From an uncultured Eubacteriales bacterium (GTDB lineage Bacteria; Bacillota; Clostridia; Oscillospirales; Acutalibacteraceae): DNA of 64,000 nt. Position 1 is the stretch's first letter. Each line of letters opens with the position of its first letter. The notes below the pieces were generated by a model. That model saw only the letters and a list, made by a program, of their open reading frames with translations. It was not told where the DNA came from and searched no databases. The DNA lies in assembly GCA_934486895.1 (NCBI GenBank), contig CAKSQZ010000002.1, positions 1 through 64,000 on the forward strand, given 5' to 3'. Below, piece after piece: positions 43,293 through 52,535 of the stretch. The position numbers and the translations under genes were made by a program.

Positions 43293-44651
43293 TTATTCGT
43301 CGGCAAGGGCGGCTTTGATCATGATAGCGCATTCAAGGCGTTTTTTCTCAAGGTCGCACGATACCTTATGCTGATTAAGGATACCGCCTGCATACTGCTG
43401 CGAATTGGCGTTACAGCCGCCGCTGCAATAAAATCTTGCCCAGCAATCGGAGCAATGCTTTTTATTGAAAACATTTGCGCCGGAAAAACTGCGCTTCATA
43501 TCAAGATCGATCTTACCGTCATCCAAAGTACCCATTTTAAATCCGTCGATACCGACGAACTGGTGACACGGATAAATATCACCCTCAGGTGTGACAGCAA
43601 CATACTCATTGCCGCAGGAACAGCCGCGAAGTCTCTTAATAGCGCACGGACCTTGATCAAGGTCGATCATGAAGTGAAAGAAATTGATAAACTTGCCCGA
43701 CTTTTTGATCTCAATGATCTTTTTGGCAAGCTTTAGATACTCTTTTGAAACAGCTTCAATATCCTCTTCTCCGAGCGAATAGCTCACATTCGGATCGGAC
43801 ACAACCGGCTCAATAGATATCTGATCAAAGCCAAGCTCATACATATGCATAACATCCTCGGTGAAATCGAGGTTGTTTTTTGTGAATGTACCGCGGACAT
43901 AATACTGTTCGCCGCCGCGCTTTTCAACGAGCTTCTGATACTTCGGAACAATAATATCATAGCTACCGCTTCCGTTCGGCGTTACTCTGAGCTTATCATT
44001 GATCTCTTTTCTTCCGTCAAGCGATAAGACGACATTGGACATTTCACGATTTATATAATCAATCTTGTCATCGTCCAAAAGCAGACCGTTTGTTGTGACA
44101 GTAAAGCGAAATACTTTATTATATTCTTCTTCTTTTGAACGAGCGTATTCAACGATCTTCTTCACAACATCGAAATTCATAAGCGGTTCGCCGCCGAAGA
44201 AATCGACTTCAAGATTTCTGCGGTTGCCCGAATTTTCAAGAAGAAAATCAATAGCTTTTAAGCCGATTTCAAGCGGCATAAGCTTTCTGCCATGGCCGAA
44301 ATCACCCTTTGCCGCAAAGCAATAATCGCATCTTAAATTACAGTCGTGCGCGATATGCAGACACATTGCTTTGATAGGTGCAGGTGCGATCTTGCCCTTA
44401 AACTGCTCATAATCATCGGCAGAATGAAGTGTGCCGCCTTTAAAAAGCAAGTAAAGCTCGCTATACGCTTCATCAATATCCTGCTTTGAATATTTGCTCA
44501 GCTCGTTATACGCTTCGGCAGGGCACTCCTGCGTCATATTTTCGTTTGTATAATCAACTAGATCATAGCAAAGATCATCGAAAACATGAACAGCGCCGCT
44601 GCAAACATCCAAAACAATGTTGTAGCCGTTTAGTGTGTATTTATGTATCAT
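43293..44651 (-). CDS. scfB: SCIFF peptide thioether maturase (radical SAM)
   Basis: 452-residue radical SAM/SPASM enzyme that installs Cys-Thr thioether crosslinks in the SCIFF peptide. A short N-terminal peptide-recognition (RRE-like) region precedes the radical SAM motif CNLRCDYCF (about 115-123). The HGRKL motif, DFFGGEPLMN and a SPASM C-terminus rich in Cys (GCSCGNEYVAV, YPCHQFVG, KHCSDCWARFYCSGGCN, VSCD) supply auxiliary Fe-S clusters. The substrate gene scfA lies 86 bp upstream on the same strand, which settles the assignment. Confidence 0.96.
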   Translation of the reverse strand: MIHKYTLNGYNIVLDVCSGAVHVFDDLCYDLVDYTNENMTQECPAEAYNELSKYSKQDIDEAYSELYLLFKGGTLHSADDYEQFKGKIAPAPIKAMCLHIAHDCNLRCDYCFAAKGDFGHGRKLMPLEIGLKAIDFLLENSGNRRNLEVDFFGGEPLMNFDVVKKIVEYARSKEEEYNKVFRFTVTTNGLLLDDDKIDYINREMSNVVLSLDGRKEINDKLRVTPNGSGSYDIIVPKYQKLVEKRGGEQYYVRGTFTKNNLDFTEDVMHMYELGFDQISIEPVVSDPNVSYSLGEEDIEAVSKEYLKLAKKIIEIKKSGKFINFFHFMIDLDQGPCAIKRLRGCSCGNEYVAVTPEGDIYPCHQFVGIDGFKMGTLDDGKIDLDMKRSFSGANVFNKKHCSDCWARFYCSGGCNANSQQYAGGILNQHKVSCDLEKKRLECAIMIKAALADE

Positions 44652-44737
44652 TTAATCTTCCCAGCTTTTAAAATATACAGCAAAACAGGCGGACGAAACA
44701 CGCCCGCGCTGTTTGTTTCTAAGGTTATATTAAAATC

Positions 44738-44875
44738 TTACTTCTCGCACTTCTGGTTAGCAACTGTGCAGGAAGTCTTGCATGCTGACTGGCAGGAAGT
44801 CTGGCATTCGCTGCAACCGCCTTTTGCTGCTGTCTTTTTGAGATTTGTCTTATTAAGAGTCTTAATGTGTTTCAT
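44738..44875 (-). CDS. scfA: SCIFF ribosomally synthesised precursor peptide
   Basis: 45-residue six-cysteine peptide typical of Clostridia. The Lys/Thr-rich leader (MKHIKTLNKTNLKKTAAKGG) precedes the Cys core CSECQTSCQSACKTSC, then TVANQKCEK. Spacing of the six Cys residues (C-x2-C-x3-C-x3-C-x3-C-x6-C) is that of the SCIFF family. Threonines in the core are candidate crosslink partners. ATG 44875 is preceded by GAAAGGAAG. It sits between the TIGR04086 membrane protein and scfB, so all three may be one transcript. Mature product role is unknown. Confidence 0.95.
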   Translation of the reverse strand: MKHIKTLNKTNLKKTAAKGGCSECQTSCQSACKTSCTVANQKCEK

Positions 44876-44889
44876 AAAAAATCTTCCTT

Positions 44890-45291
44890 TCAGATTATTT
44901 TTCTTTTTGCTTTAAAATTCACTCCGAGGACACCGCCTAAACTGCCGCATACTACCGAAGCGGCTGCTTTGATCGCGGTCATCGCGGAAAACGAACTGAA
45001 ATTAAATATGAGCGAGATCAAAAAAGTCAGCACAAAGACGAGTGATCCGCAGACAGCGCCGCACAAAAGCCCGCTTTTACCGTTTAGCTTTGCTGTGACG
45101 ATACCGCCGACAATACAGCCGATCGCAAGTGCTCCGACCGACATCACTGCCGCCGCATTATCCGACAAATCGACACATGTAAGGATAAACGCGAATATCA
45201 GCACAAACACCGCTGTTGTTATAATCGCCGACAATACACCGAAGCCATAAGCTTTCGCAGTGTTTTTCGCATAAACTCCCGATTCGTTCAT
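44890..45291 (-). CDS. TIGR04086-family membrane protein
   Basis: 133 residues with four predicted TM helices (about 17-37, 45-65, 75-97, 105-127), the pattern of the TIGR04086 family often found next to SCIFF genes and yajC. The start is ATG 45291, eight bases after AAGGGG; an upstream GTG is too close to that site. It lies 14 bases upstream of scfA. Function is unknown; a role in SCIFF export or immunity is suggested only by conserved neighbourhood. Confidence 0.85.
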   Translation of the reverse strand: MNESGVYAKNTAKAYGFGVLSAIITTAVFVLIFAFILTCVDLSDNAAAVMSVGALAIGCIVGGIVTAKLNGKSGLLCGAVCGSLVFVLTFLISLIFNFSSFSAMTAIKAAASVVCGSLGGVLGVNFKAKRKII

Positions 45292-45349
45292 ATTGCACAC
45301 CCCTTATCGTTCTGATAAAAAGGTATGCCGGCAACTTTGAAAAAAGAAC

Positions 45350-45709
45350 TTATTTCTCTGTGGGCTTGCTTTTCTTTTCCTTTTTCGGCTTTGCTTCTTC
45401 GGGAACAGCGTGTTCTGTGAAATTCTGCTGCATTGCCCATTTAGCAACACGGATTCTCGCTCTGTCGGGACCGGTCTCGATGATATAAGACTCCTCCTTG
45501 ACAGCTACGATTTTGCCGTAGATACCGCCGATAGTGAGGATCTCGTCACCGATCTGAGTAGCATCAAGCAGCTTCTTTTCTTCTTTCTGCTTTTTTCTCT
45601 GCGGTCTGATAAGGATAAAATACATAGCCGCACCTATGATGACGACATATATGATAAGTACCCACCATTGCTGACTGCCAGACTGTGCAGCCATTAAATT
45701 CTGTAACAT
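45350..45709 (-). CDS. yajC: Preprotein translocase subunit YajC
   Basis: 119 residues. A single N-terminal TM helix (about 15-35, WWVLIIYVVIIGAAMYFIL), then RPQRKKQKEEKKLL and the KOW-like ILTIGGIYGKIVAVKEE, the standard YajC fold that binds SecDF. The C-terminal tail is Lys/Pro-rich (PKKEKKSKP). The ATG follows GGAGG. It is upstream of and probably co-transcribed with the TIGR04086, scfA and scfB genes, a common Clostridial order. Confidence 0.95.
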   Translation of the reverse strand: MLQNLMAAQSGSQQWWVLIIYVVIIGAAMYFILIRPQRKKQKEEKKLLDATQIGDEILTIGGIYGKIVAVKEESYIIETGPDRARIRVAKWAMQQNFTEHAVPEEAKPKKEKKSKPTEK

Positions 45710-45737
45710 AGTGAACCTCCAAAATCATTATGATTAG

Positions 45738-45766
45738 ATTATATCAAAAAAAGCGCTTTATTTCAA
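45738..45766 (-). promoter_or_regulatory. Promoter of the yajC-SCIFF operon
   Basis: On the minus strand TTGAAA (45766-45761), 17-bp spacer, perfect TATAAT (45743-45738). Confidence 0.75.
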
Positions 45767-45790
45767 GTACTATTTTAGATTTATTTTAAA

Positions 45791-47821
45791 TTATGACACG
45801 ATATTATCGGGAAACATTCTTTTAACAAGAGCGTTTAATCCGCTGTTTTCAGCCGATGAAAGATCGGGGTCTGATTTGAGTATATCGTCTGCCGCCGCCC
45901 TTGCAGCTCTCAGCACTTTCATATCGGATAAAATATCGGCTATCTTAAACTCCGGCAGACCGTGCTGACGAGAACCGAAAAAGTCACCGGGGCCTCGCAT
46001 TTTAAGGTCTTCATCGGCGATTTTGAAGCCGTCCTGCGTGTCGCACATGATTTTAAGGCGTTTTTTAGATGTGTCGTTATCCGCATCGGAAATGAGAATA
46101 CAAGTCGATTTATATTTCCCTCTTCCGACTCTTCCGCGAAGCTGATGAAGTGCGGAAAGCCCAAACCGCTCGGCATTTTCTATGACCATTATCACAGCAT
46201 TCGGAACATCGACGCCGACTTCGATAACAGTCGTTGAGATGAGAAGGTGAATATCACCGCGCTGAAAAGCAGACATAACGGCGGTTTTCTCATCATTTTT
46301 CATTCTGCCTGTGATAAGCCCGACTTTATAGTCCGAAAACTCGCCTGCCGACAGCTTTTTATAAAACGACACTGCCGACGAAAGCTCGCTTTCATCATCT
46401 TCATCTATAAGCGGACAAACGATATACCCCTGTCTTCCTTCGTTCAAATGCTTTTTGATATAATTATAAACACGCTTATTAAATGATGAATTGACGCAAT
46501 AGGTTTCTATCGGCTGTCTTCCCTTAGGAAGTTCATCAAGCACGGATATATCAAGATCTCCGTAGATCATCATGGCGAGCGTCCTCGGAATAGGTGTTGC
46601 CGACATGACATAGACATGAGGGTGTGTTCCCTTTTGCTCAAGTGCCGCACGCTGTTTGACGCCGAAACGGTGCTGTTCATCGGTTATGACAAGTCCGAGC
46701 GACTTAAACTCAACACCCGATTGGATAAGCGCATGAGTGCCTATGGCAATGTCTATCTCTCCGTTTTTAAGCATATCGCCGATGGTCTGCTTTTGCTTTT
46801 TTGTCGCCGAGCCCGAAAGCAGAACTATTTTCAAGCCGCTTCCCGCCATAAGCGACGAGATCGATGAATAGTGCTGCGATGCTAGCACTTCGGTCGGTGC
46901 CATAAGAGCGCACTGAAAACCGTTTTTGGCACAGCTGTACATCAACGCGGCAGCGACCGCTGTTTTACCCGACCCGACATCGCCCTGCAAAAGCCGATTC
47001 ATCGGCTGAGTTTTGCTCATATCGCAAACAGCGTCAAAAACTGCTTTTTTCTGTGCATTTGTCAGTTCATAAGGAAGTGATTTTATAAACTCGCCCGTGT
47101 AGTCTTTAGGTATGACAGGAGCTGAATTTGAGCGTGCCCTGCGGCGTAATTTCGACATGGCGAGCGAAAAAACAAGCAATTCTTCAAAAATAAGCCGCTC
47201 CCGTGCAACCGATATATCATTTTGGGATTTCGGGAAATGAACCCTCTCAACCGCAAATCTTCTGTGGCACAAGCCGAATTTTTCTCTTACAGAATCGCTC
47301 AGAGGGTCAGTAAGTTCGTCTCCTGTGAGTGCGATCGCTTTCTCGACCGCCTTTTCTATCGCTTTTGAGTTAAGCCCCTCGGTTTGACGATATATCGGCC
47401 GAATCTTATCGCTTAAAGCGGGTTCGATCTGAGGGTTTATTATTTCTCTGCGGCTTTTATTCAACGTCACCTTACCGAAAAGCAGGATCTCCTCATCCTG
47501 CCTTACTTTTGCGGCAAGAAATTTGTTATTGAAAATGACCACCTTGAGATTTGAAAAACCATCTGTCACAGTAAAGTCGAAAATCGTCATACCTTTTCTG
47601 ATACGCCGTTCATGCACTGCAGTCGCAACGGTTGCTTTGATACAGCAACGCGTTTCGACAGGGGCAGACGAAACACTGAAGCAGGTGCTCCAATCCTCAT
47701 AAGCTCGCGGATAAAACTCCAAAAGGGCGCCGACACTGCCGACGCCCAATTTTGAAAATAGTTTTTCTCTCTTTTCGCCGATCCCGCTTAAAGCGGAAAG
47801 TCCGGTTTTATAAATATCCAT
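45791..47821 (-). CDS. recG: ATP-dependent DNA helicase RecG
   Basis: Branch-migration and fork-reversal helicase, 676 residues. The N-terminal wedge/OB domain (about 55-150) is followed by helicase core motifs GDVGSGKTAVAAALM (I), APTEVLA (Ia), DEQHRFG (II), VMSATPIPRT (III), TTVIEVGVDVPNA (V) and HQLRGRVGRGKYKS (VI). The start overlaps the fakA stop (TAATG), so translation is coupled. Length and motifs are normal. Confidence 0.97.
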   Translation of the reverse strand: MDIYKTGLSALSGIGEKREKLFSKLGVGSVGALLEFYPRAYEDWSTCFSVSSAPVETRCCIKATVATAVHERRIRKGMTIFDFTVTDGFSNLKVVIFNNKFLAAKVRQDEEILLFGKVTLNKSRREIINPQIEPALSDKIRPIYRQTEGLNSKAIEKAVEKAIALTGDELTDPLSDSVREKFGLCHRRFAVERVHFPKSQNDISVARERLIFEELLVFSLAMSKLRRRARSNSAPVIPKDYTGEFIKSLPYELTNAQKKAVFDAVCDMSKTQPMNRLLQGDVGSGKTAVAAALMYSCAKNGFQCALMAPTEVLASQHYSSISSLMAGSGLKIVLLSGSATKKQKQTIGDMLKNGEIDIAIGTHALIQSGVEFKSLGLVITDEQHRFGVKQRAALEQKGTHPHVYVMSATPIPRTLAMMIYGDLDISVLDELPKGRQPIETYCVNSSFNKRVYNYIKKHLNEGRQGYIVCPLIDEDDESELSSAVSFYKKLSAGEFSDYKVGLITGRMKNDEKTAVMSAFQRGDIHLLISTTVIEVGVDVPNAVIMVIENAERFGLSALHQLRGRVGRGKYKSTCILISDADNDTSKKRLKIMCDTQDGFKIADEDLKMRGPGDFFGSRQHGLPEFKIADILSDMKVLRAARAAADDILKSDPDLSSAENSGLNALVKRMFPDNIVS

Positions 47822-49482
47822 TATTCCACCGAAATAATGTAGTAATACACCGGTTGGCCGCCTGGAATAAGCGTTACCTCTGCACTCGGCAGTTTTGCTT
47901 CAACAGCGGCTTTAACGCTTTCGGCGCTTTCCTCTGTAACATCCTCACCATAGATCAGAGTTACAAACTGGCTGTCCTTGCCTGCAAGGCTCTTGACCAT
48001 TTTAACAGCGGCTTTCTCGACATCCTTTTCGACAAAAGAAAGTTTGCCGTTTTTAAGTGCGAGGACTTCGCCTTCCTTGATCTTAAAGCCGTCAAAATCG
48101 GAGTTTCTTGCGGCAAAAGTGATAAGACCCGTGCTGACTTTATCAGCCTGTGCCTGCATTTCCTTGGCATTTTCGGAAACGCCTGTGTCAGGATCAAATG
48201 CAAGCATAGCGCTGATTCCCATCGGGATAGACTTTGTCTGAAGCACGATAACATTGCGTGTGGCAAGTCTCGCTGCCTGCTCAGAGGACATGATTATGTT
48301 TTTATTGTTCGGCAGAACAAAGACATTCTTTGCAGGAGTAAGCTCAACTGCTCTTAATATATCATCTGTCGAAGGATTCATTGTTTGACCGCCGCTGACA
48401 ACATTATCTGCGCCGAGATCGGTAAAAAGCGTGTTAAGACCGTCGCCTGCGGCAACAGCTACAAAGCCATATTCATTTTCGGGTGCGGCAGGTGTGTATT
48501 CACCGTTTTCGTCCGAATTAACTTTCTCTTCAATACCTGCGTTTACCTTAGCGTTTTCGTGCTGCTCACGCATATTCTCAATCTTAAGATTTGTGAGCTG
48601 ACCGAATTTCAACCCTTCCTGAATCGCATTACCGGGGTTGTCGGTATGAACATGGACCTTAATGATTGATTCATCGTCAACAACAACCACGCAATCGCCG
48701 ATAGTTTCAAGATAAGAGCGAAGAAGAAGCGGGTCGCGCTTATTTTTTATATCTCTCTTGACGATAAATTCTGTGCAATATGTGAAATTGATCTCTTCTT
48801 CGTTTTCAGCCGCAGCCGAAACAGCTTTTGAAGCAGATGCGGGAGCTTTTTCATCTTCAAGCTTTATCTCGCCGTTGCCGCTGAAAATGCTGAGCATACC
48901 CTCAAAAATAACAACAAGGCCTTGCCCGCCGGCGTCTACAACGCCTGCTTTTTTGAGAACAGGCAACATTTCAGGTGTTTTTGCAAGCGCGATCTTTGCA
49001 CCTTCAACAGCGGCTTCAAACACCTTAACAGCGTCTGTTTCACCGTTTTTAACAGCTTCGTCCGCCGAATTTGCAGCTTCTTTTGAGACTGTGAGAATCG
49101 TGCCCTCCGTGGGCTTCATAACAGCTTTATATGCCGCAGCCACACCTGCCTGAAGCGCATTGACAATGTCCTGAGCATCTGCTTCCTCAAGACCTTTAAG
49201 TCCCTTGGAAAAGCCGCGGAAAATAAGTGAAAGAATAACGCCCGAATTTCCTCTTGCGCCTCTGAGCAAAGCCGAGGAAACAACTTTGGCGGTATCGCCG
49301 ACCGGAAGATCTTTTTTTACCGAAAGCTCTTTGGCTGCATTGGACATGGTGAGCGTCATATTTGTTCCGGTATCGCCGTCCGGCACCGGAAATACATTGA
49401 GCTCATCTACACGCTGCTTGTTATTTGCAATATTGTTTGCGCCGGAGATCACCGCGCTGCGCAGCAAATTTCCTGTAATCAA
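47821..49482 (-). CDS. fakA: Fatty acid kinase catalytic subunit / DAK2-domain protein (FakA/YloV)
   Basis: 553 residues. The N-terminal DhaL-like kinase domain (about 5-200) has FPVPDGDTGTNM, which binds ATP-Mg, and LLRGARGNSGVIL. The C-terminal DegV-like part includes FVAVAAGDG and NKNIIMSSEQAA. With a FakB partner it would phosphorylate fatty acids for phospholipid synthesis. The asp23 gene upstream and recG downstream match the yloU-yloV-recG order of Firmicutes. No fakB is in the window. Confidence 0.93.
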   Translation of the reverse strand: MITGNLLRSAVISGANNIANNKQRVDELNVFPVPDGDTGTNMTLTMSNAAKELSVKKDLPVGDTAKVVSSALLRGARGNSGVILSLIFRGFSKGLKGLEEADAQDIVNALQAGVAAAYKAVMKPTEGTILTVSKEAANSADEAVKNGETDAVKVFEAAVEGAKIALAKTPEMLPVLKKAGVVDAGGQGLVVIFEGMLSIFSGNGEIKLEDEKAPASASKAVSAAAENEEEINFTYCTEFIVKRDIKNKRDPLLLRSYLETIGDCVVVVDDESIIKVHVHTDNPGNAIQEGLKFGQLTNLKIENMREQHENAKVNAGIEEKVNSDENGEYTPAAPENEYGFVAVAAGDGLNTLFTDLGADNVVSGGQTMNPSTDDILRAVELTPAKNVFVLPNNKNIIMSSEQAARLATRNVIVLQTKSIPMGISAMLAFDPDTGVSENAKEMQAQADKVSTGLITFAARNSDFDGFKIKEGEVLALKNGKLSFVEKDVEKAAVKMVKSLAGKDSQFVTLIYGEDVTEESAESVKAAVEAKLPSAEVTLIPGGQPVYYYIISVE

Positions 49483-49508
49483 ATTTAAAAACTCCCTTTC
49501 AAAAATGC

Positions 49509-49862
49509 TTATTCGCCCTTCATGGATTCAACATGCACCGTGACATTGTTAACAGGGATACCTGTTGCCTGTTCGACAGTGTATTTGACCTTGTGCGAAA
49601 TACTGTTGCATATTGCATTGATATTCAAACCGTAAGTAACGCAGATGAACAAATCAACATTTATCATATTAATACTGCCTCTTACGATTATTCCCGTGTC
49701 AATATACTCTTTTTTGGAAAGCTTAGATCTGAGCCACTGAATTCCCTTTGTGGCAACCATTGAAGAAACACCGTAGCATGATGTGACCGCGTTTCCGATG
49801 AGTTCGGAAAAATACTCATTGGAGATCTCAACCCTGCCGAATCTAGTTTCATAGCTGATCAT
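49509..49862 (-). CDS. yloU: Asp23/Gls24 family envelope-stress protein (YloU)
   Basis: 117 residues of the Asp23/Gls24 family: GRVEISNEYFSELIGNAV at the N-terminus, central GSINMINVDLFICVTYG, and C-terminal TGIPVNNVTVHVESM. Members are small cytoplasmic or membrane-associated proteins with an envelope role. It precedes fakA by 26 bases; this pairing is highly conserved. AAGGCGG lies before the ATG. Confidence 0.93.
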   Translation of the reverse strand: MISYETRFGRVEISNEYFSELIGNAVTSCYGVSSMVATKGIQWLRSKLSKKEYIDTGIIVRGSINMINVDLFICVTYGLNINAICNSISHKVKYTVEQATGIPVNNVTVHVESMKGE

Positions 49863-49882
49863 TTTATATTCCGCCTTTCGAT

Positions 49883-51523
49883 TTATTTAGATGAAATGTT
49901 TTCCAGATTAAGATATGCATCGCTCACAGAAGATTCTGCGGCGTTTGAAATAGATGACGAATAGCCTGTAAGTCCTGTGCGATAGCATACCGGAATAACC
50001 GGAAGCGATGAATAGAACTCATTGATAAACTCGGATATATCTGTTCTTCCGGTTAAATATTCATTATATGCCGATAAAAGCTTGGTTGTGATTCCGGCGT
50101 TGAATTTCGCGGTTGTTGTCCGGGTTGGTTTACCGTCGGAAGATGTAGGCTCTGTTACCTTAGTCGTAGTTGTGGTTGTGGTTGTGGTGGCTTTGATGCC
50201 TGAATACTTTGTGAGCTGAAATACCGGGGAAAGATCAAGATTTTTGTTCAGCTTCATCTCGCAAAGAGCCAGATCATAATCCTCTTCAACTATCTTTTTG
50301 CGGTACATATCACTGCTGAGTGCAGACAGTTCGATTGAAATTCCGAGCTTTCTCATTTGATCGGAAACAGCGCTTGCAGTCGTCTGATGAGTTTTATCCG
50401 ACTTATTATAAATCAGCTTTAAGCTGAGTGGCTTACCGTTTTTATCAAGGTAAATTCCCTGCTCGTTTTTATTTGAGTAGCCTGCCTGAGCAAGATAGTC
50501 CGTCGATGAATTGACATTTCCGCTTGGAGACAAGCCCTGCTCGGTGCCCTTCGCAAATTTTACCGTGTTGGGATACACGCTGACGGCAGGATAAGCATAG
50601 GTATAAAAAGAGGATTCGGTTATCTGCCTGCGGTCAAGATAAGTGTGGATAGCATTGCGGATAGGCTTTGAGCCGAGAGTTTCGGATTTATCGGACACAC
50701 TGAGGAAAATAAAATCGGTGTGCCGCGGCTGAGATGTACCTCCGCTGAAGGACGGAAGATCGTGAACATCATCGCCGGAATAATAGATATCCGCTTCGCC
50801 GGAACGGATAGCATATTTCCAAGCGTCGTTGTCCGGGACATTTATAAGCTCAACACTGTTCTTAGGCAGGTTACCGTAATACTTTTCATTAGGCTTTAAG
50901 CTGTAAGATCCGTTTGAATATTCATAGACATATCTGCCGGAGCCGATAGGCGGAAGCTCTTTTTTATCCTGATTTTTTCGATTGCGGCTGCCACCCTTTA
51001 TTATCGGAAAATCAAGCAGATTTATGAAATTCGGATCGGAATTTCTGAGCTGAAAAGAAACTGTGCCGCCGCCCGCATCGATAGATTTGACATTTGACAG
51101 CTGAGACGGATATACCGAATTGGCGGCTTTCTTTGCAAGCTCATAAGACGTTATAACATCGGAGCCGGAAACAGATGAGCCGTCGGAGAAACGAGCATCT
51201 TTCAGCGATATATGCCAGAGCTTATTATTTTCCTCACTCTCGACGCTTTGCGCAAGGCAAAACACCGGATTCAGTCCGCTGTCCAGCTTGACAAGCGGAT
51301 CAAACATGAGCGATGTGAGCTGACGGTTGATCTTGCTTTGCGCCGAATACGGGTCAAGCGAATCGTTTGCAGAAAATGCAAGCCTTATAACACCTGTGCC
51401 GATAGGTTGGGTTTCGGTTATCTGCGTCGCGGATTCAACCTGCGATCCGCTTTCGGTATCCGAGCATGACGCAAGAGAAAAGCAAACCGCAAGGATCAGA
51501 AAAACAGCAACTGCTCTTTTCAA
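49883..51523 (-). CDS. Peptide-type ABC transporter solute-binding lipoprotein (SBP_bac_5)
   Basis: About 546 residues. N-terminal lipoprotein signal with lipobox LASC, then the SBP_bac_5 fold (LYSLMFDPLVKLD-like LTSLMFDPLVKLD, about 75) and GSGRYVYE. A Thr tract (KATTTTTTTTKVTEP, about 450) interrupts the late domain; it is coded by repeated ACA/ACC codons. I favour TTG 51523, nine bases after GAGAGGG; a GTG at 51556 has no ribosome-binding site. No permease or ATPase is adjacent, so it could also be a sensor or orphan binding protein. Downstream genes are the yloU-fakA-recG group, 20 bases away. Confidence 0.85.
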   Translation of the reverse strand: MKRAVAVFLILAVCFSLASCSDTESGSQVESATQITETQPIGTGVIRLAFSANDSLDPYSAQSKINRQLTSLMFDPLVKLDSGLNPVFCLAQSVESEENNKLWHISLKDARFSDGSSVSGSDVITSYELAKKAANSVYPSQLSNVKSIDAGGGTVSFQLRNSDPNFINLLDFPIIKGGSRNRKNQDKKELPPIGSGRYVYEYSNGSYSLKPNEKYYGNLPKNSVELINVPDNDAWKYAIRSGEADIYYSGDDVHDLPSFSGGTSQPRHTDFIFLSVSDKSETLGSKPIRNAIHTYLDRRQITESSFYTYAYPAVSVYPNTVKFAKGTEQGLSPSGNVNSSTDYLAQAGYSNKNEQGIYLDKNGKPLSLKLIYNKSDKTHQTTASAVSDQMRKLGISIELSALSSDMYRKKIVEEDYDLALCEMKLNKNLDLSPVFQLTKYSGIKATTTTTTTTTKVTEPTSSDGKPTRTTTAKFNAGITTKLLSAYNEYLTGRTDISEFINEFYSSLPVIPVCYRTGLTGYSSSISNAAESSVSDAYLNLENISSK

Positions 51524-51576
51524 AAACGCACACCCTCTCCGCCGACTAAACGGCACTTTACAAACTTATCTAATTT

Positions 51577-51605
51577 ATTTTAACACATTGCTTTATGAAT
51601 TTCAA
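51577..51605 (-). promoter_or_regulatory. Promoter of the solute-binding lipoprotein gene
   Basis: On the minus strand TTGAAA (51605-51600), 17-bp spacer, TAAAAT (51582-51577). It may also read into yloU-fakA-recG. Confidence 0.65.
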
Positions 51606-51634
51606 TCAATATTTATAAATTTAAGCGAATAGTT

Positions 51635-52525
51635 TTAAACGGTTATAAATGCGCTGAGAGCTAAAAGCAGGATACCGAGCGCGATTCGATAGTAACCGAA
51701 GCACTTGAAATTATGTTTTTTAACAAAGTTCATAAGGAAGCTGATCGTGAACATGGAAACGACAAATGCAACGATCATGCCGAAAAGCAGAATGCTCCAT
51801 TCAAATCCGCTGAGAGCATTTCCCTCAGCGAGGAACTTGACGGCTTTTAGCCCGCTTGCGCCGAACATAACCGGAATACCGAGCAGGAATGAAAACTCCG
51901 CCGCGGCAGTTCTCGAACAGCAAAGGATTATTGCGCCGAGAATCGTGGATCCCGAACGCGATGTTCCGGGAACCAGCGACAGCACCTGAAAACAGCCTAT
52001 AAGGGCCGCTGTTTTAAAGTCGATATCATTAACATGTTTAATGCGGGGCTTTTTGCCTTTTCGCCAATTCTCAACAATAATAAACAGCACACCGTAGATA
52101 ATAAGCGTTGTAGCTACAGTGAACTCATTATAGAGATGTTTATCCATCCAATCATCAAACGGCAGGCCGATTATAATTGCAGGCAGGCAAGCAACAAGGA
52201 TCTTGAGCCAAAGAATGATCTTATCCATGTAGCAATACTTTGTTGCAAACTCGGTGAGCGATGTTTTGGATTTATAACTATACGTATCGAGGTGCTTTGA
52301 AGTGTGGAACGGCCAGATCTTTTTCCAGAAGATGACCACAACAGCGAGGATCGCGCCGAGCTGGATAACAACACGGAACATCTCAAGAAACGCATCGCTG
52401 AAAGAAGGCTTTGTGAAACTTTCAAAGATGATAAGATGGCCTGTGCTGCTGATAGGCAGCCACTCGGTTATACCCTCGATAATACCGTAAAACAGCGTCC
52501 AAATGAAATCTAAAATATATTGCAT
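51635..52525 (-). CDS. uppP: Undecaprenyl-diphosphate phosphatase
   Basis: Membrane phosphatase that recycles undecaprenyl pyrophosphate to the lipid carrier for peptidoglycan. 296 residues with eight hydrophobic segments. Both BacA signature motifs are present: EGITEWLPISSTGH near the N-terminus and PGTSRSGSTI at about residue 188. Last gene of the alr-lacZ-ung-uppP run, ten bases after ung. GGAGGAG precedes the ATG. Confidence 0.95.
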   Translation of the reverse strand: MQYILDFIWTLFYGIIEGITEWLPISSTGHLIIFESFTKPSFSDAFLEMFRVVIQLGAILAVVVIFWKKIWPFHTSKHLDTYSYKSKTSLTEFATKYCYMDKIILWLKILVACLPAIIIGLPFDDWMDKHLYNEFTVATTLIIYGVLFIIVENWRKGKKPRIKHVNDIDFKTAALIGCFQVLSLVPGTSRSGSTILGAIILCCSRTAAAEFSFLLGIPVMFGASGLKAVKFLAEGNALSGFEWSILLFGMIVAFVVSMFTISFLMNFVKKHNFKCFGYYRIALGILLLALSAFITV

Positions 52526-52535
52526 TTTGCTCCTC

